Shown one piece after another: positions 63,856-64,000 of a stretch of 64,000 bases of DNA. The DNA is from Allomuricauda sp. M10 (lineage in GTDB: Bacteria; Bacteroidota; Bacteroidia; Flavobacteriales; Flavobacteriaceae). The stretch's first letter is position 1. Each line of letters opens with the position of its first letter. The DNA lies in contig NZ_JAJGBN010000005.1 in NCBI RefSeq assembly GCF_020782875.1, positions 62,001-126,000 of the forward strand, written 5' to 3'. A model generated the notes under the pieces. The model did no database searches, was not told the origin of the DNA, and saw only the letters and a list, made by a program, of their open reading frames with translations. The translations under genes were made by a program, and so were the position numbers.

Positions 63856-64000
63856 AACTTCTAGGTAAGGGGCAAATTGCGGATCTTCCTACGGCGATTA
63901 CAGAGCTTTGGAAAAATGGGTACGATGCATATGCAAAAAACCTAGAATGTCGCTTATTTCTTGAAACCTACAAAGACAATAAGAGCCCCATATTCATTAT
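63822..64000 (+). CDS. GHKL (MORC/MutL-like) ATPase, 5' part only
   Basis: Fifty-nine codons to the window edge, starting MAKFRAKARAVELLGKG. The segment LPTAITELWKNGYDAYAKN is the first GHKL ATP-binding motif, with the usual N-x-x-D replaced in register by NGYDA. Such ATPases pair with C5 methyltransferases in a predicted class of restriction systems. It starts 34 nt before the methyltransferase stop in another frame, indicating coupled expression. Downstream partners are outside the window. Confidence 0.72.
   Translation, partial: MAKFRAKARAVELLGKGQIADLPTAITELWKNGYDAYAKNLECRLFLETYKDNKSPIFI

Overview
The window comes from a Bacteroidota genome, most likely a marine member of the Flavobacteriaceae. 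Supporting signs are SusC/SusD and TonB receptors, a type IX secretion C-terminal domain, families seen mainly in Flavobacteriia (DUF6520 and DUF6660 types, RteC, BfmA/BtgA mobilization protein), and promoters of the TTTG-N19/20-TAnnTTTG kind used by the Bacteroidota primary sigma factor. Species cannot be named from the sequence alone.

Positions 1-18821 are chromosomal core: the end of an aminopeptidase P gene, the thrA-thrB-thrC operon on the minus strand with a Thr/Ile-rich leader peptide that was not previously called (5446-5535), nnr, clpC, gyrA, a TPR protein, an NlpC/P60-like protein that has lost its catalytic cysteine, a thiolase, a 7TM-HD phosphohydrolase, and adjacent tRNA-Ser(GCU) and tRNA-Pro(UGG) genes.

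From the 3' end of tRNA-Pro to the right edge (about 45 kb) the window is an integrated mobile element. A tyrosine recombinase (19049-20290) lies next to the tRNA. Then follow an AbiEi/AbiEii toxin-antitoxin pair, a TonB receptor with a DUF6660-type protein, a ParB-like protein, a mutagenic-repair cassette (SRAP, DinB, DnaE2-type polymerase), a frameshifted T9SS metalloprotease, ssb, radC and mobilization genes (BfmA, MobB-like relaxase, coupling protein). No mating-pore genes are visible. An AT-rich minus-strand defence block (XRE regulator, DUF2971, RloC-like anticodon nuclease, Mrr-like endonuclease) is separated by long inverted repeats resembling gene-cassette recombination sites. A SusC-SusD-metalloprotease unit comes next, followed by a regulatory block and replication/excision-type genes. 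The right edge holds a C5 DNA methyltransferase overlapping the start of a GHKL/MORC-type ATPase; the element's right end is not in the window.

The most interesting block is 47.3-61 kb. A PAS-AraC regulator and a STAS-like protein sit between two loci that each carry a pair of AAACGGA(G/A) direct repeats spaced exactly 21 bp. One locus precedes an operon for a MauE/DoxX membrane protein, a membrane-anchored protein and a small exported four-cysteine peptide. The other lies between the regulator operon and a gene fusing an alpha-oxoamine synthase (the CqsA/BioF enzyme type) to an acyltransferase, followed by rteC. With the adjacent peptide-importer-like SusCD and protease genes this looks like an element-borne signalling circuit that may govern excision or transfer; that role is inference. 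Other sequence-level discoveries are a compact nested-hairpin RNA gene (about 46745-46918), a 340-nt region closed by a 14-bp inverted repeat upstream of ssb, three copies of a conserved hairpin leader, and two identical 26-bp perfect palindromes between rteC and an Xis-like gene.
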